Of a DNA stretch of 64,000 nucleotides, positions 35,191-45,032 are shown in pieces. This stretch comes from Oceanobacillus arenosus. GTDB taxonomy: Bacteria > Bacillota > Bacilli > Bacillales > Amphibacillaceae. Numbering within the stretch: position 1 is the stretch's first letter; each line of letters opens with the position of its first letter. The position numbers were made by a program, and so were the translations under genes. The notes under the pieces are model-generated. The model ran no database searches. It was given only the letters and a program-made list of their open reading frames with translations, and had not been told where the DNA came from. Where the stretch lies: assembly GCF_003369575.1 (NCBI RefSeq), contig NZ_PIOC01000010.1, positions 275,376-339,375 on the forward strand. Reading direction: 5' to 3'.

Positions 35191-36564
35191 ATGATGAAAG
35201 TAGCAGTTATTGGATGTACACACGCAGGAACAGCAGCGATTAAAAATATATTGAACCTTTACCCAAACGCACAAATTGACGTTTTTGAAAAAAATGATAA
35301 TGTTTCATTCTTGTCTTGTGGCATTGCCCTTTATGTAGGCGGTGTTGTGAACGATCCAAATGGACTTTTTTACGCTTCTGTAGAGGAATTTGAGAGTCTT
35401 GGTGTACACATGCATATGAATCATGAAGTGACATCATGCAATGTTAATAAGAAGCAATTACAAGCAAGAGATATTAAAACAAATGAAGTTAAAGACTATA
35501 GCTATGACAAGCTGATTATTACTTCTGGTTCTTGGCCTGTAACACCACCGATTTCAGGAGCTGACTTAGAAAATGTTTTATTATGTAAGAACTTCAACCA
35601 TGCGAAAGAGATCATTAAACGTTCAGAACCAGTTGAAAATGTAGTCGTTGTTGGAGCAGGGTATATTGGTGTTGAGCTAGTAGAAGCATTTGAGGAAAAT
35701 GGTAAAAACGTAACATTAATTGATAGTGAAGAAAGAATTTTAAATCGTTATTTAGATGATACATTCACAGCTCCTGTTGAAGCAAGTTTCGAACAACGTG
35801 GCATTAATTTAGCTCTTGGTCAAACCGTTTCAAAATTTGAAGGAACTGGAACTGTCGAAAAGGTGATCACTGATAAAGGTGAATATAACGCAGACTTAGT
35901 TGTGATGTGTATTGGCTTTAGACCGAATACTGAATTATTTAAAGGACAAGTAGATATGCTCGGCAATGGTGCAATTATAGTCGATGAGTATATGCAAACA
36001 AGTGTGAAGGATGTGTATGCTGCAGGTGATTGCTGTGCAGTAAATAATAATGCAACAAAGCAGCCGGCATATATTCCATTAGCAACGAATGCGGTAAGAA
36101 TGGGTACGCTTGTAGCTCATAATCTTGTAAAACCTGTACTTGCACATCCTGGGACACAAGGAACTTCTGGATTAAAAATATACAATCATAATATTGCATC
36201 TACAGGATTAACAGAAAGTGCTGCCAAATTAGCAGGGTTATCTGTAGATAGTGCTTATATTAGAGATAATTATCGTCCAGAATTCATGCCGGAAAATGCA
36301 GTAATTCAATTAAAATTAGTCTACGAAACAGAAACGCATCGCATTGTTGGTGCGCAAGTAATTTCTGATGCAGACTTTACGCAGGCAATCAACACAATCA
36401 GCGTTGGTATTGCAAACAATATGACGATTGAACAATTAGCATTAACCGATTTCTTCTTCCAGCCGCATTACAATAAACCAGTAAATTATCTAAATCAAGT
36501 AGCAATGGAAGCAATGGCAAAGGAAGCTGAAAAAGTAAAAAAACAAGAAGCGGTACTTGTTTAA
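35191..36564 (+). CDS. nox: NADH oxidase, H2O-forming (FAD-dependent)
   Basis: 457 aa, pyridine nucleotide-disulphide oxidoreductase family. FAD-binding VAVIGCTHAGTAAI; single redox cysteine Cys43 in FLSCGIALYVGG; NAD-binding VVVVGAGYIGVELVEAF; second FAD motif DVYAAGDCCAV; C-terminal dimer domain. H2O-forming Nox enzymes reduce O2 to water and regenerate NAD+. CoA-disulphide reductases are close relatives and cannot be excluded. GGAGG lies before ATG 35191/35194. The redox-type boxes upstream fit NADH-responsive control. Confidence 0.88.
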   Translation: MMKVAVIGCTHAGTAAIKNILNLYPNAQIDVFEKNDNVSFLSCGIALYVGGVVNDPNGLFYASVEEFESLGVHMHMNHEVTSCNVNKKQLQARDIKTNEVKDYSYDKLIITSGSWPVTPPISGADLENVLLCKNFNHAKEIIKRSEPVENVVVVGAGYIGVELVEAFEENGKNVTLIDSEERILNRYLDDTFTAPVEASFEQRGINLALGQTVSKFEGTGTVEKVITDKGEYNADLVVMCIGFRPNTELFKGQVDMLGNGAIIVDEYMQTSVKDVYAAGDCCAVNNNATKQPAYIPLATNAVRMGTLVAHNLVKPVLAHPGTQGTSGLKIYNHNIASTGLTESAAKLAGLSVDSAYIRDNYRPEFMPENAVIQLKLVYETETHRIVGAQVISDADFTQAINTISVGIANNMTIEQLALTDFFFQPHYNKPVNYLNQVAMEAMAKEAEKVKKQEAVLV

Positions 36565-37144
36565 AATTTTCATTTTAAAACTAAAAGTGGAATGAGTCAC
36601 ATTATAGTATAGGAATTTAACCTTTACTTATTCAAACTAAATATTTCCAATTCTGACCCTGTTTTCGTTAAAATAAACATTTGCGAAATCGGGGTATTTT
36701 CTATGTGAAACCCTTGTCATTCTAATCCTTTCTCGATTTACTCTTTCGTCCATTATCCAAATCACGAAAAAGCAGTTGAAAAGTCAGGGTGAAAGAAGAA
36801 AAAAGAAGGAAGATCCCCCATACTCTTTAATGAAATTCAAGGGTTAAAAAAATCCCTTCATACATACCCGATTTTTCGGACAACCATTTTTATCCTACAA
36901 ATAGCGGGCAGTAAGACCACCAAATTAAGATTTAGAGGAAAGAAAAGAAAGAGAACTGGGGAACTCAACTGTCCGTAAATGTATGATTCGCTCAACTAAT
37001 TTTCAGTTGGGGAGGAAAAGAATCTCTAACTGATTAAAGTTTCATTTTATGTAAAGGAGAAAAATCTATTCCATAAAAAGAGAAAAGACATTAACAAAAG
37101 TCATTTCAATAAGAAATGTATTTTGCAATGTCTTTACAATCATG
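36565..37144 (+). other. 580-bp region without a recognisable gene
   Basis: No open frame with a ribosome binding site on either strand. Small hairpins occur (AAGGG...CCCTT around 36840-36865; CAACTAATTTTCAGTTG near 36993). A long inverted repeat at 37084-37135 (AAAGACATT with AATGTCTTT, inner CATTTC/GAAATG) may terminate the minus-strand regulator gene. Confidence 0.4.
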
Positions 37145-37471
37145 TTAGGATAACTCAGCATCCTCATTTACCCAAAGCTGTGACCATTTCTCGATGTCTC
37201 GAATGATGGGCTCCATGGACCGTCCTTTTTCAGTTAATGAGTACTCAATAATAACTGGCGTTTCAGGAATTACCTCACGTTTAACGATTTCTAGATTTTC
37301 TAAATCCTTTAGGCGATTAGATAGAACTTTCCCACTTACACCAATTGAAGACTGAATTTCACTAAAACGATGTGTTCCTAATAACAACTGATAAATAACT
37401 AATGTGGTCCATTTTTGACTTAGTAGTGAGATGGCTTTTTCAAACTTTGGACAAATAGTTGGTTGCGCCAC
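37145..37471 (-). CDS. HxlR family transcriptional regulator
   Basis: 108 aa winged-helix protein. ICPKFEKAISLLSQKWTTLVIYQLL is the HxlR opening with Cys7 at the position of the redox-sensing cysteine of YodB/CatR/HypR. TGTHRFSEIQSSIGVSGKVLSNRLKDLE is the recognition helix region. Starts at GTG 37471 with AGAGGTG. It is divergent from a DoxX gene, which it probably represses until thiol-reactive stress (family inference). Confidence 0.88.
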   Translation of the reverse strand: MAQPTICPKFEKAISLLSQKWTTLVIYQLLLGTHRFSEIQSSIGVSGKVLSNRLKDLENLEIVKREVIPETPVIIEYSLTEKGRSMEPIIRDIEKWSQLWVNEDAELS

Positions 37472-37524
37472 TTATTTCACCTCTTTTATTTTAGTATATC
37501 ACAATATGTTATCTATTAATAAAT

Positions 37525-37583
37525 AGTAATTTACTTACTTGACAAAATATAATTTCGATAATAAACTAAGTTACGGAAAGTAA
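37525..37583 (+). promoter_or_regulatory. promoter and possible HxlR operators of the doxX gene
   Basis: Perfect -35 TTGACA (37539-37544), 17-bp spacer, -10-like TAAACT (37562-37567). AGTAATTTACT (37525-37535) is an 11-bp palindrome next to the -35, and TTAC-N5-GTAA follows downstream of the -10 (around 37571-37583). These could be regulator half-sites. Confidence 0.5.
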
Positions 37584-37609
37584 TTATGTGACAAAAGGAG
37601 AGTACAGAA

Positions 37610-38014
37610 TTGAATAAAAATGAAATTGGGAAAGTTATTTTAAGAGCAATGTTAGGTCTTATATTCTTCATTCATGGATTATCGAAATTTCAAGGTGGAA
37701 TTTCAAATACAGTAGGATATTTTGATAGCATTGGTGTTCCGGGATTCCTTGCATATGTTGTTGGTATTGTAGAAATAGTAGGAGGAATTGCATTAGTTCT
37801 AGGAATTGGAACACGAATCATTGCTATATTGTTTACATTGATTATGGCAGGAGCTATTCTTACAGCGAAACTTTCAGCTGGCTTCCTTGGCAATGGCCAA
37901 ATGGCAGGATATGAACTTGAACTTGCATTACTAGCAATGTCGATTTACTTTATACTAGCTAATAAATCGGTAATATCTTTAGATCAAAAAATGTTTAACT
38001 CAAATAGTAACTAG
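37610..38014 (+). CDS. DoxX family membrane protein
   Basis: 134 aa, four TM helices. RAMLGLIFFIHGLSKFQGG, GFLAYVVGIVEIVGGIALVLG and YELELALLAMSIYFIL fit DoxX, as in MhqP/CatD proteins that respond to quinones and electrophiles. Start TTG 37610 after AAAGGAGAG. Divergent from the HxlR gene. Confidence 0.85.
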   Translation: MNKNEIGKVILRAMLGLIFFIHGLSKFQGGISNTVGYFDSIGVPGFLAYVVGIVEIVGGIALVLGIGTRIIAILFTLIMAGAILTAKLSAGFLGNGQMAGYELELALLAMSIYFILANKSVISLDQKMFNSNSN

Positions 38015-38188
38015 GATATCTATTATAGGATTTTACAAAAAGACATCGACTAGAGTTGGACAAGTAAAAATTAGAGTAACCAACTTAGAGCGTTCCTTCT
38101 GGCAGTTGAGTCAGACGATGATGATAATGTCTAGATTTAGGAATAATTAAAAGCCAAATTCCCTAAGGCTGCTTCCAGAACAAGGGAA

Positions 38189-38333
38189 AATGTAAACTAA
38201 ACTGTGTAAGTAGAGAGTAATTGACCCTCTCATTACGCAGTTTAGTTTTTATATAGAAAAAGAGTATAAAATCCATCCTGGCCCCTAAGTCGATGATGTA
38301 TTGTTTAGACCATCTTTGACTAGAGGAAAAGCC
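38189..38333. repeat. ~145-bp dispersed repeat, copy 2 (copy 1 at 33003-33148)
   Basis: Same orientation as copy 1 and 5.2 kb away. Its hairpin (AAACTAAACTGTGTAA with the complement ending CAGTTTAGTTT) is kept although loop and part of the stem differ. Read backwards, the copy has an open frame (WSKQYIIDLGARMDFILFF), which could be the tail of a lost transposase. Confidence 0.75.
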
Positions 38334-38431
38334 AGTGGGACGATTGGTTTTGTCTATACTTAATTCAAGAGTGAAGGCTAGAGCAATGAGGCTATTCCTC
38401 TTATATATAAATCATTTCTATATCTCAATTA

Positions 38432-38482
38432 CTGAAAAAATCAGTATTAGGAAGTAAACTTCCTAATACTGATTTTTTTCAG
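38432..38482. terminator. strong bidirectional terminator
   Basis: A 20-bp perfect inverted repeat (AAAAAATCAGTATTAGGAAG with its complement) has a 4-nt loop and A/T tracts on both sides. It serves the minus-strand two-component operon and possibly doxX. Confidence 0.85.
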
Positions 38483-38539
38483 CTAGGAGATTTTTAAGTT
38501 AGGAGGATAATGATTACGCTGTCCTGCTCGATAAAAAAC

Positions 38540-39625
38540 TTACTCTGTATCAGAATTCCATACCATGTTCTCAGTAAGCTCTATTACTTCCTCGATAGTA
38601 ATATCGGGGTTTGTGATGATAATGGAATATCTCAAGCCGTCTTCGTCCCACATGATGCTATTTATTTGTTCTTCATACTCTGCATTATTATCACGAACCT
38701 TCATTTCTCCTGGTTTGATTTCTATATCTTCTTCCTCAGGAGCAGGAAATATAGATAGGAAAAACATTGGAACATCGTCGTTTGTAGTATATTCCATTTC
38801 TAGTTCATATCGTTCTAATTCTTTTGTGAAATCGTACATTTGAATGTTATTAAGTTTTACTTCATCATCCGAGAATACGAGAAATGGTTTGCCTAACGCA
38901 TTTTCTGCTTCTTCTATTGTTACTGTATCTGGGGCAAGATTCTCATCAATCGATTCGATATTAATTTGATCAGGGATATCAATGGTAAAAACATTTTCTT
39001 TAAACTCAGGTGATAAATCTAGTTTTGTATACTCGAAGTCCATCCGACTGTTACCAGTTTCCGATGTTATTTTAAGAATAAACCAAGTTTTTTGGTCGAC
39101 CCATAGTTCCATATCTCCTAATAAGCTATCCTCTTGTTTTGCATTCACTTTAATATGATAAGTGTTATACCCAAGTACCTTTTCCTCGCCAGCTATTTCA
39201 TATTCATGTGTTTGCTCCATTGACTCGATCATCATTTTAAATTGTTCTTTGGGATTCATTGAGGCAGAAATGTCAATATCGGAAACATTCATTTCAAAAG
39301 CTTCTTCTTTTCCTTTATCATACATAATCATTTTCTCTCCATCATTCAATGCCACTATCTCATTGTCATTTAGTTGATCTTTTGTCAATATTTTTCGCTT
39401 ACCTTCTTTTGAAACATATTCTTGAGTATTTACATGATCGATTAAATCTTCTCCATCAAACATTTTCATTTCCATTTCACCGTAATAGTCATTCATATCC
39501 TTGTCTGATTCGATAACATTTTGGATAACCTCTTCAGCAGAAGCATTCATACCCATGGAACATCCTCCCAAAAATAATAGCAGAGCACTTAATAAAAGTA
39601 CTGATTTGTTTAATGTTAACTTCAT
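38540..39625 (-). CDS. LolA-like lipoprotein
   Basis: 361 aa. Signal peptide with lipobox LFLGGCSMG. The first domain (SAEEVIQNVIESDKDMNDYYGEMEMKM ... LWVDQKTWFILKIT) has the LolA/LppX lipoprotein-carrier pattern, as in B. subtilis YdcC. A second beta-rich domain follows from ~225. ATG 39625 with AAGGGTG is preferred over GTG 39634. It is the third gene of the response regulator - kinase - lipoprotein operon, starting 5 nt after the kinase stop. It may report on or shield the cell envelope (inference). Confidence 0.8.
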   Translation of the reverse strand: MKLTLNKSVLLLSALLLFLGGCSMGMNASAEEVIQNVIESDKDMNDYYGEMEMKMFDGEDLIDHVNTQEYVSKEGKRKILTKDQLNDNEIVALNDGEKMIMYDKGKEEAFEMNVSDIDISASMNPKEQFKMMIESMEQTHEYEIAGEEKVLGYNTYHIKVNAKQEDSLLGDMELWVDQKTWFILKITSETGNSRMDFEYTKLDLSPEFKENVFTIDIPDQINIESIDENLAPDTVTIEEAENALGKPFLVFSDDEVKLNNIQMYDFTKELERYELEMEYTTNDDVPMFFLSIFPAPEEEDIEIKPGEMKVRDNNAEYEEQINSIMWDEDGLRYSIIITNPDITIEEVIELTENMVWNSDTE

Positions 39626-39630
39626 TGTTA

Positions 39631-41088
39631 TCACCCTTCTTTAAGCCAGCAGGCAATTAAAGTTCCTTTATTTTCTGCAGACCATATTTTTATTTTTCCT
39701 TCATGTCTTTCCATAATTATCTTTGCAATACTTAAGCCTAAACCTGATGTTGCACCTTTGCCCCTTGATTTATCCGCCTGATAGAATGGCTGGAAAATCC
39801 GATCGAGCTGATGTTTCGGAATAGCGCTTCCTTCATTTTGGATTAAAATTGCCGTACCTTCTTTTCTCCATTCTTCCAGTTCATGATAAAAATCGCGGAA
39901 GGTCCAATCTGGTATTGGTTTTCTGGATGAAATAGCTGCCAGCCAAATGGTGCCATTTTTAGGCGTGTAGCGAATACTATTGTCCAACAAATTATCGACA
40001 ATTCGAATCATTTGTTTTGGGTCAAGCAAATAGGAGTGTTTTACCTCTTGTTTCAATACTAATGAAATTTCTTTCTTAGCGCATAATTCATCATAACCGG
40101 AAAACAACATGTCAAAATACTCATTCCCATTCACCTGAACAGGATTAATTTTATTTTGGGAAGACTGCAGCGAAGTGTATAAAGCCAGATCTTCAATCAT
40201 ATGTTTCATATGATCAAGCTTTTCAAAGAGAATTAGCTTATACTCACGTTGTACTTCCTTCGTCAAATTATTATTTTCCAATGCTTCCGAATACGTTCGG
40301 ATAACAGTTAAAGGTGTTTTTAGATCATGTGATAGAGAGGCAACCATGAATTCCTTTTCTTGTTGTTGTGCAGCAAGTGCATCTTTCGTTTGATTGATTT
40401 GTAATTTCATTTCCTCAAAATGAATCATTAGTTCACCAATTTCATCCTTAGAAATGGATAGGCTTTGCTCCAGCTCTTTTCCTTTCGCAAATGCATTCAT
40501 ATGTGCTTGCAATGTTTGTAAGGGTCGGTTGAGCTTTCGATTTAATAGGATGATAATAATGGAATATAAAGCGATAAAAAATATACTGAATAGACTAATC
40601 ATAATAATGGTATTTCTATTGTATGCTTCTATCCATTCCCTACGACCAACCGTGATTTCATATACCCCAGCAATTCTATTTTCTTCGTCAAAGACAAGTT
40701 TTTTAACAGAATAGGTTCGTGGGCTCTTTTGAATTTCATTTACATTTTGATAGAGTAATTCGGTGTTTGTATTGAATAACTGATATGAGTTTGAAAAATC
40801 CATGGAAGAGAATATTTGGACACCATCATAACGATATAGGTCTATTTTTAAGTTGTCATTTGTAAGACTTTCAAGGTGTTTATAATTTTTATTAGACTGA
40901 ATCTTGTAAAGTGATTCATCTAGTAAATGGGATTCTATATTAGAGACTGTGTCTTGAAAATCTATATATTCTCTTAAATCTATTTTCTGATCATAGTAAC
41001 TGAGACTGACATAAAGAAAATATACTGCAGCAATAGGCAATACCATCACAATGAAGTAACTTATCATAAGCCAATTTTTAATTTTCAT
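39631..41088 (-). CDS. sensor histidine kinase
   Basis: 485 aa. TM1 (~7-29), extracellular region (~30-158), TM2 (~160-182), HAMP (~183-235), HisKA with H254 in SLSHDLKTPLTVIRTYSEAL, then HATPase_c: N box IVDNLLDNSIRYTPKNG, G1 QNEGSAIP, G2 GATSGLGLSIAKIIMERHEG. G1 has Asn-Glu-Gly where DxGxG is usual, which may weaken ATP binding or be tolerated. It overlaps the upstream response regulator gene by 4 nt. The signal is unknown; the co-transcribed lipoprotein suggests envelope sensing. Confidence 0.9.
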   Translation of the reverse strand: MKIKNWLMISYFIVMVLPIAAVYFLYVSLSYYDQKIDLREYIDFQDTVSNIESHLLDESLYKIQSNKNYKHLESLTNDNLKIDLYRYDGVQIFSSMDFSNSYQLFNTNTELLYQNVNEIQKSPRTYSVKKLVFDEENRIAGVYEITVGRREWIEAYNRNTIIMISLFSIFFIALYSIIIILLNRKLNRPLQTLQAHMNAFAKGKELEQSLSISKDEIGELMIHFEEMKLQINQTKDALAAQQQEKEFMVASLSHDLKTPLTVIRTYSEALENNNLTKEVQREYKLILFEKLDHMKHMIEDLALYTSLQSSQNKINPVQVNGNEYFDMLFSGYDELCAKKEISLVLKQEVKHSYLLDPKQMIRIVDNLLDNSIRYTPKNGTIWLAAISSRKPIPDWTFRDFYHELEEWRKEGTAILIQNEGSAIPKHQLDRIFQPFYQADKSRGKGATSGLGLSIAKIIMERHEGKIKIWSAENKGTLIACWLKEG

Positions 41089-41795
41089 CTTAAGTGCTCA
41101 CCGATAAACCGATAGCCGACACCCCAAACTGTTTGAATAAATTTTGCTGTCCTTTGTGTATCTTTCAGTTTGGTTCGTAAGCTTTTTATATGAACCGTTA
41201 TTGTGTTATTCCCGTCTACGTTCTTCAATTGCCAAACATGTTCATAAAGTTCCGATTTTTCAAAGGTTGTAAATGGATTCTTCGCGAGTACAAATAGAAT
41301 ATCCCGTTCCTTAGCTGTCAGTGTCAGCAGCTCCTCATTTAAAAATACCGCTTCATTCAAAAAATCAATTACTAGATCATGCTTATAATAGGACTTTTGC
41401 CCATTATGATGTTTGTCCGTGTAGCGTTTATACCTTCTAAGGTGGGAATTCACTCTTGCTGTTAATTCCTTCAAGCTGAAGGGCTTTGTTAAATAATCAT
41501 CGGCACCAAGATCAAGTCCAAGGATTTTGCTTTCATCCTCATTTTTTGCACTAACAATGATTAATGGGACATCACTTTCCAGTCGAATGGTCTTACAAAG
41601 TGTAAATCCATCCATTTCAGGAAGCATTAAATCGACCAAAACAATCGAAAAAGTATCCTGCTTAAAGTCCTCCCATCCCTCAACCCCTGTCGATGCCCAT
41701 GTGATAAGAAAACCTTCATCTCTTAAATGATCACTCATAACGCGGGCAATCTCGTAATCGTCTTCTACGATCAGTATTTTACTTTTTCCTTCCAT
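41085..41795 (-). CDS. OmpR/PhoB family response regulator
   Basis: About 236 aa. Receiver domain ILIVEDDYEIARVM, phosphoacceptor Asp in VLVDLMLPEMDGF (residue 55), switch Ser in IIVSAKNEDE, Lys in DDYLTKPFSLKEL. The C-terminal winged helix ends TVHIKSLRTKLKD ... TVWGVGYRFIGE. ATG 41795 lies 8 nt after AGAGGTA and is preferred over ATG 41801. Partner of the kinase encoded next. Confidence 0.92.
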   Translation of the reverse strand: MEGKSKILIVEDDYEIARVMSDHLRDEGFLITWASTGVEGWEDFKQDTFSIVLVDLMLPEMDGFTLCKTIRLESDVPLIIVSAKNEDESKILGLDLGADDYLTKPFSLKELTARVNSHLRRYKRYTDKHHNGQKSYYKHDLVIDFLNEAVFLNEELLTLTAKERDILFVLAKNPFTTFEKSELYEHVWQLKNVDGNNTITVHIKSLRTKLKDTQRTAKFIQTVWGVGYRFIGEHLR

Positions 41796-41933
41796 CGGCA
41801 TTACCTCTCTCCAAACCTAGTATAAATTATGTATAACAAAAAAGTGGAAAAGTTTATTATTGCTTAATAATTGATCAGAATTAATGACTTAGCTATTTCA
41901 GGTATCTTTTGAATATGGATTAGTAATGCAAAA

Positions 41934-41968
41934 AAGAATAGTGGGCTTCTTTACTCCCCACTATTCTT
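41934..41968 (-). terminator. terminator of the RND pump gene
   Basis: AAGAATAGTGGG (41934-41945) pairs perfectly with CCCACTATTCTT (41957-41968), with T/A tracts outside. It lies directly after the minus-strand pump gene. Confidence 0.8.
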
Positions 41969-41972
41969 TATT

Positions 41973-44900
41973 TTACATCACTTTCAATTGTTGTTCCTCT
42001 TCATCTTTTATTGTCTTGTCTTTTTTCTCTCGGTTAAATAGGCTATAGAGTACCGGTACGATGAAAAGTGTAAGTATTGTTGAAGTTGAAAGTCCTCCAA
42101 TAACTACAACTGCTAGAGATTTAGAAACGATTCCAGCATTACTTGAAATTGCCATTGGAATTAAGGCACCAACCGTTGCAATTGCCGTCATCAATATAGG
42201 TCGTATTCGAACGACGCCGGCTTCGATTAGGGCTTGATGCTTCTTCATTCCAACTTTTTCGTTTTTCTTTACCTTATCAATTAGAACAATTGCATTTGTA
42301 ACTACTATACCATTCAGCATGAGCAGTCCGATCATCGCGGGCATTCCAATTGGCTCTTGCATAATGAATAGTCCAATTAGTGAGCCGATAATAGAAAAGG
42401 GAATAGCGAACAGGATGACAAATGGTGCTTTGCCTTCTCCAAAAGAAATAACCATGATGAGATAAACTAGAAAAATACTGACAATGATTGCGAGTCCTAA
42501 GTTCTTAAACCCATCAGCCATGATTTCCGATGTGCCTTGTTCATAGTAGCTGACACTGTCTGGTAAATCTAGATTAGATATCGCCTCATCCACTCTAGCT
42601 GTAACATCACCAGTGTTCTGATCTGTAATTAGACCACTAATCATGACATATTCATTTGTATTTAGATGGGAAACTGCAGTTGGATTATTGACCTGTTTCA
42701 GTTCGCCAATCTCATTTATAGCAACTGGTATACCAATGACATTGTTAATTTCTTGATTGCCTAGATCCTCAAGGGAAGCAACTTCATCCATTTTTAAGCC
42801 TAGTACGACATCTGTCATTTTATCTTCCATCGTCATCGTTGTGATGACGTCACCATTAATAAGTGAACGCAGGCTCTGGCCAATCATTGCTGGCATTAAA
42901 CCATGATCTGCAAGTTTATTCACATCTAATTCCATTTCAATCTCAGGTTCTTCTCCCTCTATTGATGAGGTAACGTCGGCCATACCTTCGACTTCTTGTA
43001 ATCTAGTAACAATCTGCTCACTTGCCGTTTTAATATCTTCAGAGTTAGCACCATTCACTACAAGTGCGTATTGATTCTCTGCTCCTCCAATCAGCCCGCC
43101 AACACCAGTTAAAGAAATGGATGCAACATTGGGGATTTTTTCAAATTGATCACGTAAGTCTTCCGCAAAACGATCTACATCTTCAACCGATTCTTTGACA
43201 ACAAATGAAATGGAAGCATTCTCGTTTTCTCCATTTACATTCGTATTGACAAGCTCTACTTCATCACTTGTAAGCAATATATCTTCTACAGTACTTGCTG
43301 CTTCATTTGTTAATTCAGGGGATGTTCCTTTTGGCATTGTAATACCAACATCATAATTGCTCGATTTTTCTTGTGGCAAAAAGGTAGTACCAAGTCCGGG
43401 AGCAATGAATACGACGGACCCTATTAACAGTACTAATGCAATGGTTAAAGTAACAAATCGATGTTTTAACACCCACTGTAAACTTTTCCGATATCCTTTT
43501 TGTATTCCATTTTCTTTATATTCCTTAGGTTTCATATTTAATAGAAACGTTTTTGACATTAGCGGTACAACCGTAATTGCAACCACAAGGGAAATCAATA
43601 GTGAGATTACGATTGTCCATGCGAGTGGTTTGAAGAATCCTCCTACAATTCCTGGTACAAATGCCATTGGTAAAAACACGGCAACGGTTGTAATTGTTGA
43701 AGAGGTAATGGCAGACGCTACTTCCCTAGTAGCTTCCTCGATTAGTTTTTCATCCCGATCTTTGGATGTTCTTACTCTGCGAAACACATTTTCAATAACT
43801 ACAATAGAGTCATCTACAACCCTACCAACTGCAACCGCAATCCCCGCAAGTGTCATTATATTTAATGTATAGCCTAAAGCATTCATTAACATTAAGGATG
43901 ACAATATGGATAAAGGTATGGAAATAACTGCAATTATAGTTGAACGGATATTTCTTAAGAATAGTAATGTTACAATAACAGCCATTAATGCACCAAGTAA
44001 TGCCTCTCGAAGCATCGAATAAACAGAGTCTTCAATTTCAATCGATTGATCTCTAAGTATTTCAGCTTCATAGCCTTCTGGAAGCTTAATCGATTCAATT
44101 TCTTTTCTTGCTTGCTCAACTATCTCAACTGTATTTGCTCCACCCTCTGCTATAATCCCAAAACTGACACCAGGTTCTCCATTAATGCGTGTAATATTAC
44201 TTGTGTTTTCAGTATCATAGGTTATTTCAGCAACTTCACTTAAACGTACTGATTTAAGTTCTGGCGTTGCATTTGGAGCCGCTACCTGCTGCATGAATAA
44301 TGGAATGTTTTCAACATCCTCAATAGATTTCAGCTCTTTACTAACACGGACTGGTAGCACTTCATCTCCAACAGAAATATCTCCAGTTGGGATTGTCAAA
44401 TTATTCGCGGAAATCGCCGTTTTTATATCATCCAGTGTAATTCCCTTTTCTTTTAGTTCATCAGGAAAAAGTCGAATCGAAACCGTTGGATCATCTGTAC
44501 CGCCTACTACAACTTCACTTACCCCTTCAATAACTTCGATCCTTGGAATGATTTCTTCCTCTACATATTGTTGAACATTCTCCTGACCTTCTTCTGCATA
44601 TATACCCATCGAGAAAATGGTAGGGTCAGGTTCAGGTCCAGATGGATAGTACAACGGATCTTCAGCTAATTCAGGTAATTGTATCTTGTCAACACTTGCT
44701 CTGACAGTTTGCTCCGCCTCATTCATATCTACAGACATATCAAATTCGAGTGTTGCGTATACCGCATTTGCAACTCCGTCTGTATATACATTTTCTACTC
44801 CATCCAGATTTAATAGTTCTCTCTCAACAGGTTCGCCAATCTCCTTCATGGACTGCTCTGGTGAAGCACCAGGATATGGAATAACGACCGTTAAATATGG

Positions 44901-45032
44901 AATATCTACACTAGGATACTTCTCAATATTAATTTCCTTTAAAGCATAGATACCTCCCGCAACCATAAGAAATACGACTAGAAATAAAGCCACACCATTT
45001 TTCATACTGAATCGAATAATTGATTTCATCAC
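41973..45032 (-). CDS. swrC: RND family efflux transporter (SwrC/AcrB type)
   Basis: 1019 aa, the length of HAE1/SwrC-type pumps. TM1 near residues 10-30; two porter regions (PGASPEQSMKEIGEPVERELLNLDGVENV); TM4 with GRVVDDSIVVIENVFRR, carrying the paired Asp residues of the proton relay; the second half repeats the layout and ends after TM12. In Bacillus, SwrC exports surfactin-like compounds and supports swarming; here the substrate is unknown. No membrane-fusion or outer-membrane partner is adjacent, as expected in Gram-positives. The two-component genes lie just downstream. GTG 45032 or ATG 45029 follow GGGAG. Confidence 0.9.
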   Translation of the reverse strand: MMKSIIRFSMKNGVALFLVVFLMVAGGIYALKEINIEKYPSVDIPYLTVVIPYPGASPEQSMKEIGEPVERELLNLDGVENVYTDGVANAVYATLEFDMSVDMNEAEQTVRASVDKIQLPELAEDPLYYPSGPEPDPTIFSMGIYAEEGQENVQQYVEEEIIPRIEVIEGVSEVVVGGTDDPTVSIRLFPDELKEKGITLDDIKTAISANNLTIPTGDISVGDEVLPVRVSKELKSIEDVENIPLFMQQVAAPNATPELKSVRLSEVAEITYDTENTSNITRINGEPGVSFGIIAEGGANTVEIVEQARKEIESIKLPEGYEAEILRDQSIEIEDSVYSMLREALLGALMAVIVTLLFLRNIRSTIIAVISIPLSILSSLMLMNALGYTLNIMTLAGIAVAVGRVVDDSIVVIENVFRRVRTSKDRDEKLIEEATREVASAITSSTITTVAVFLPMAFVPGIVGGFFKPLAWTIVISLLISLVVAITVVPLMSKTFLLNMKPKEYKENGIQKGYRKSLQWVLKHRFVTLTIALVLLIGSVVFIAPGLGTTFLPQEKSSNYDVGITMPKGTSPELTNEAASTVEDILLTSDEVELVNTNVNGENENASISFVVKESVEDVDRFAEDLRDQFEKIPNVASISLTGVGGLIGGAENQYALVVNGANSEDIKTASEQIVTRLQEVEGMADVTSSIEGEEPEIEMELDVNKLADHGLMPAMIGQSLRSLINGDVITTMTMEDKMTDVVLGLKMDEVASLEDLGNQEINNVIGIPVAINEIGELKQVNNPTAVSHLNTNEYVMISGLITDQNTGDVTARVDEAISNLDLPDSVSYYEQGTSEIMADGFKNLGLAIIVSIFLVYLIMVISFGEGKAPFVILFAIPFSIIGSLIGLFIMQEPIGMPAMIGLLMLNGIVVTNAIVLIDKVKKNEKVGMKKHQALIEAGVVRIRPILMTAIATVGALIPMAISSNAGIVSKSLAVVVIGGLSTSTILTLFIVPVLYSLFNREKKDKTIKDEEEQQLKVM

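Noticed and set aside
43357-43872. 171-codon open frame opposite the RND pump gene
   Set aside because: It lies wholly antisense to a well conserved coding region and has no family features.
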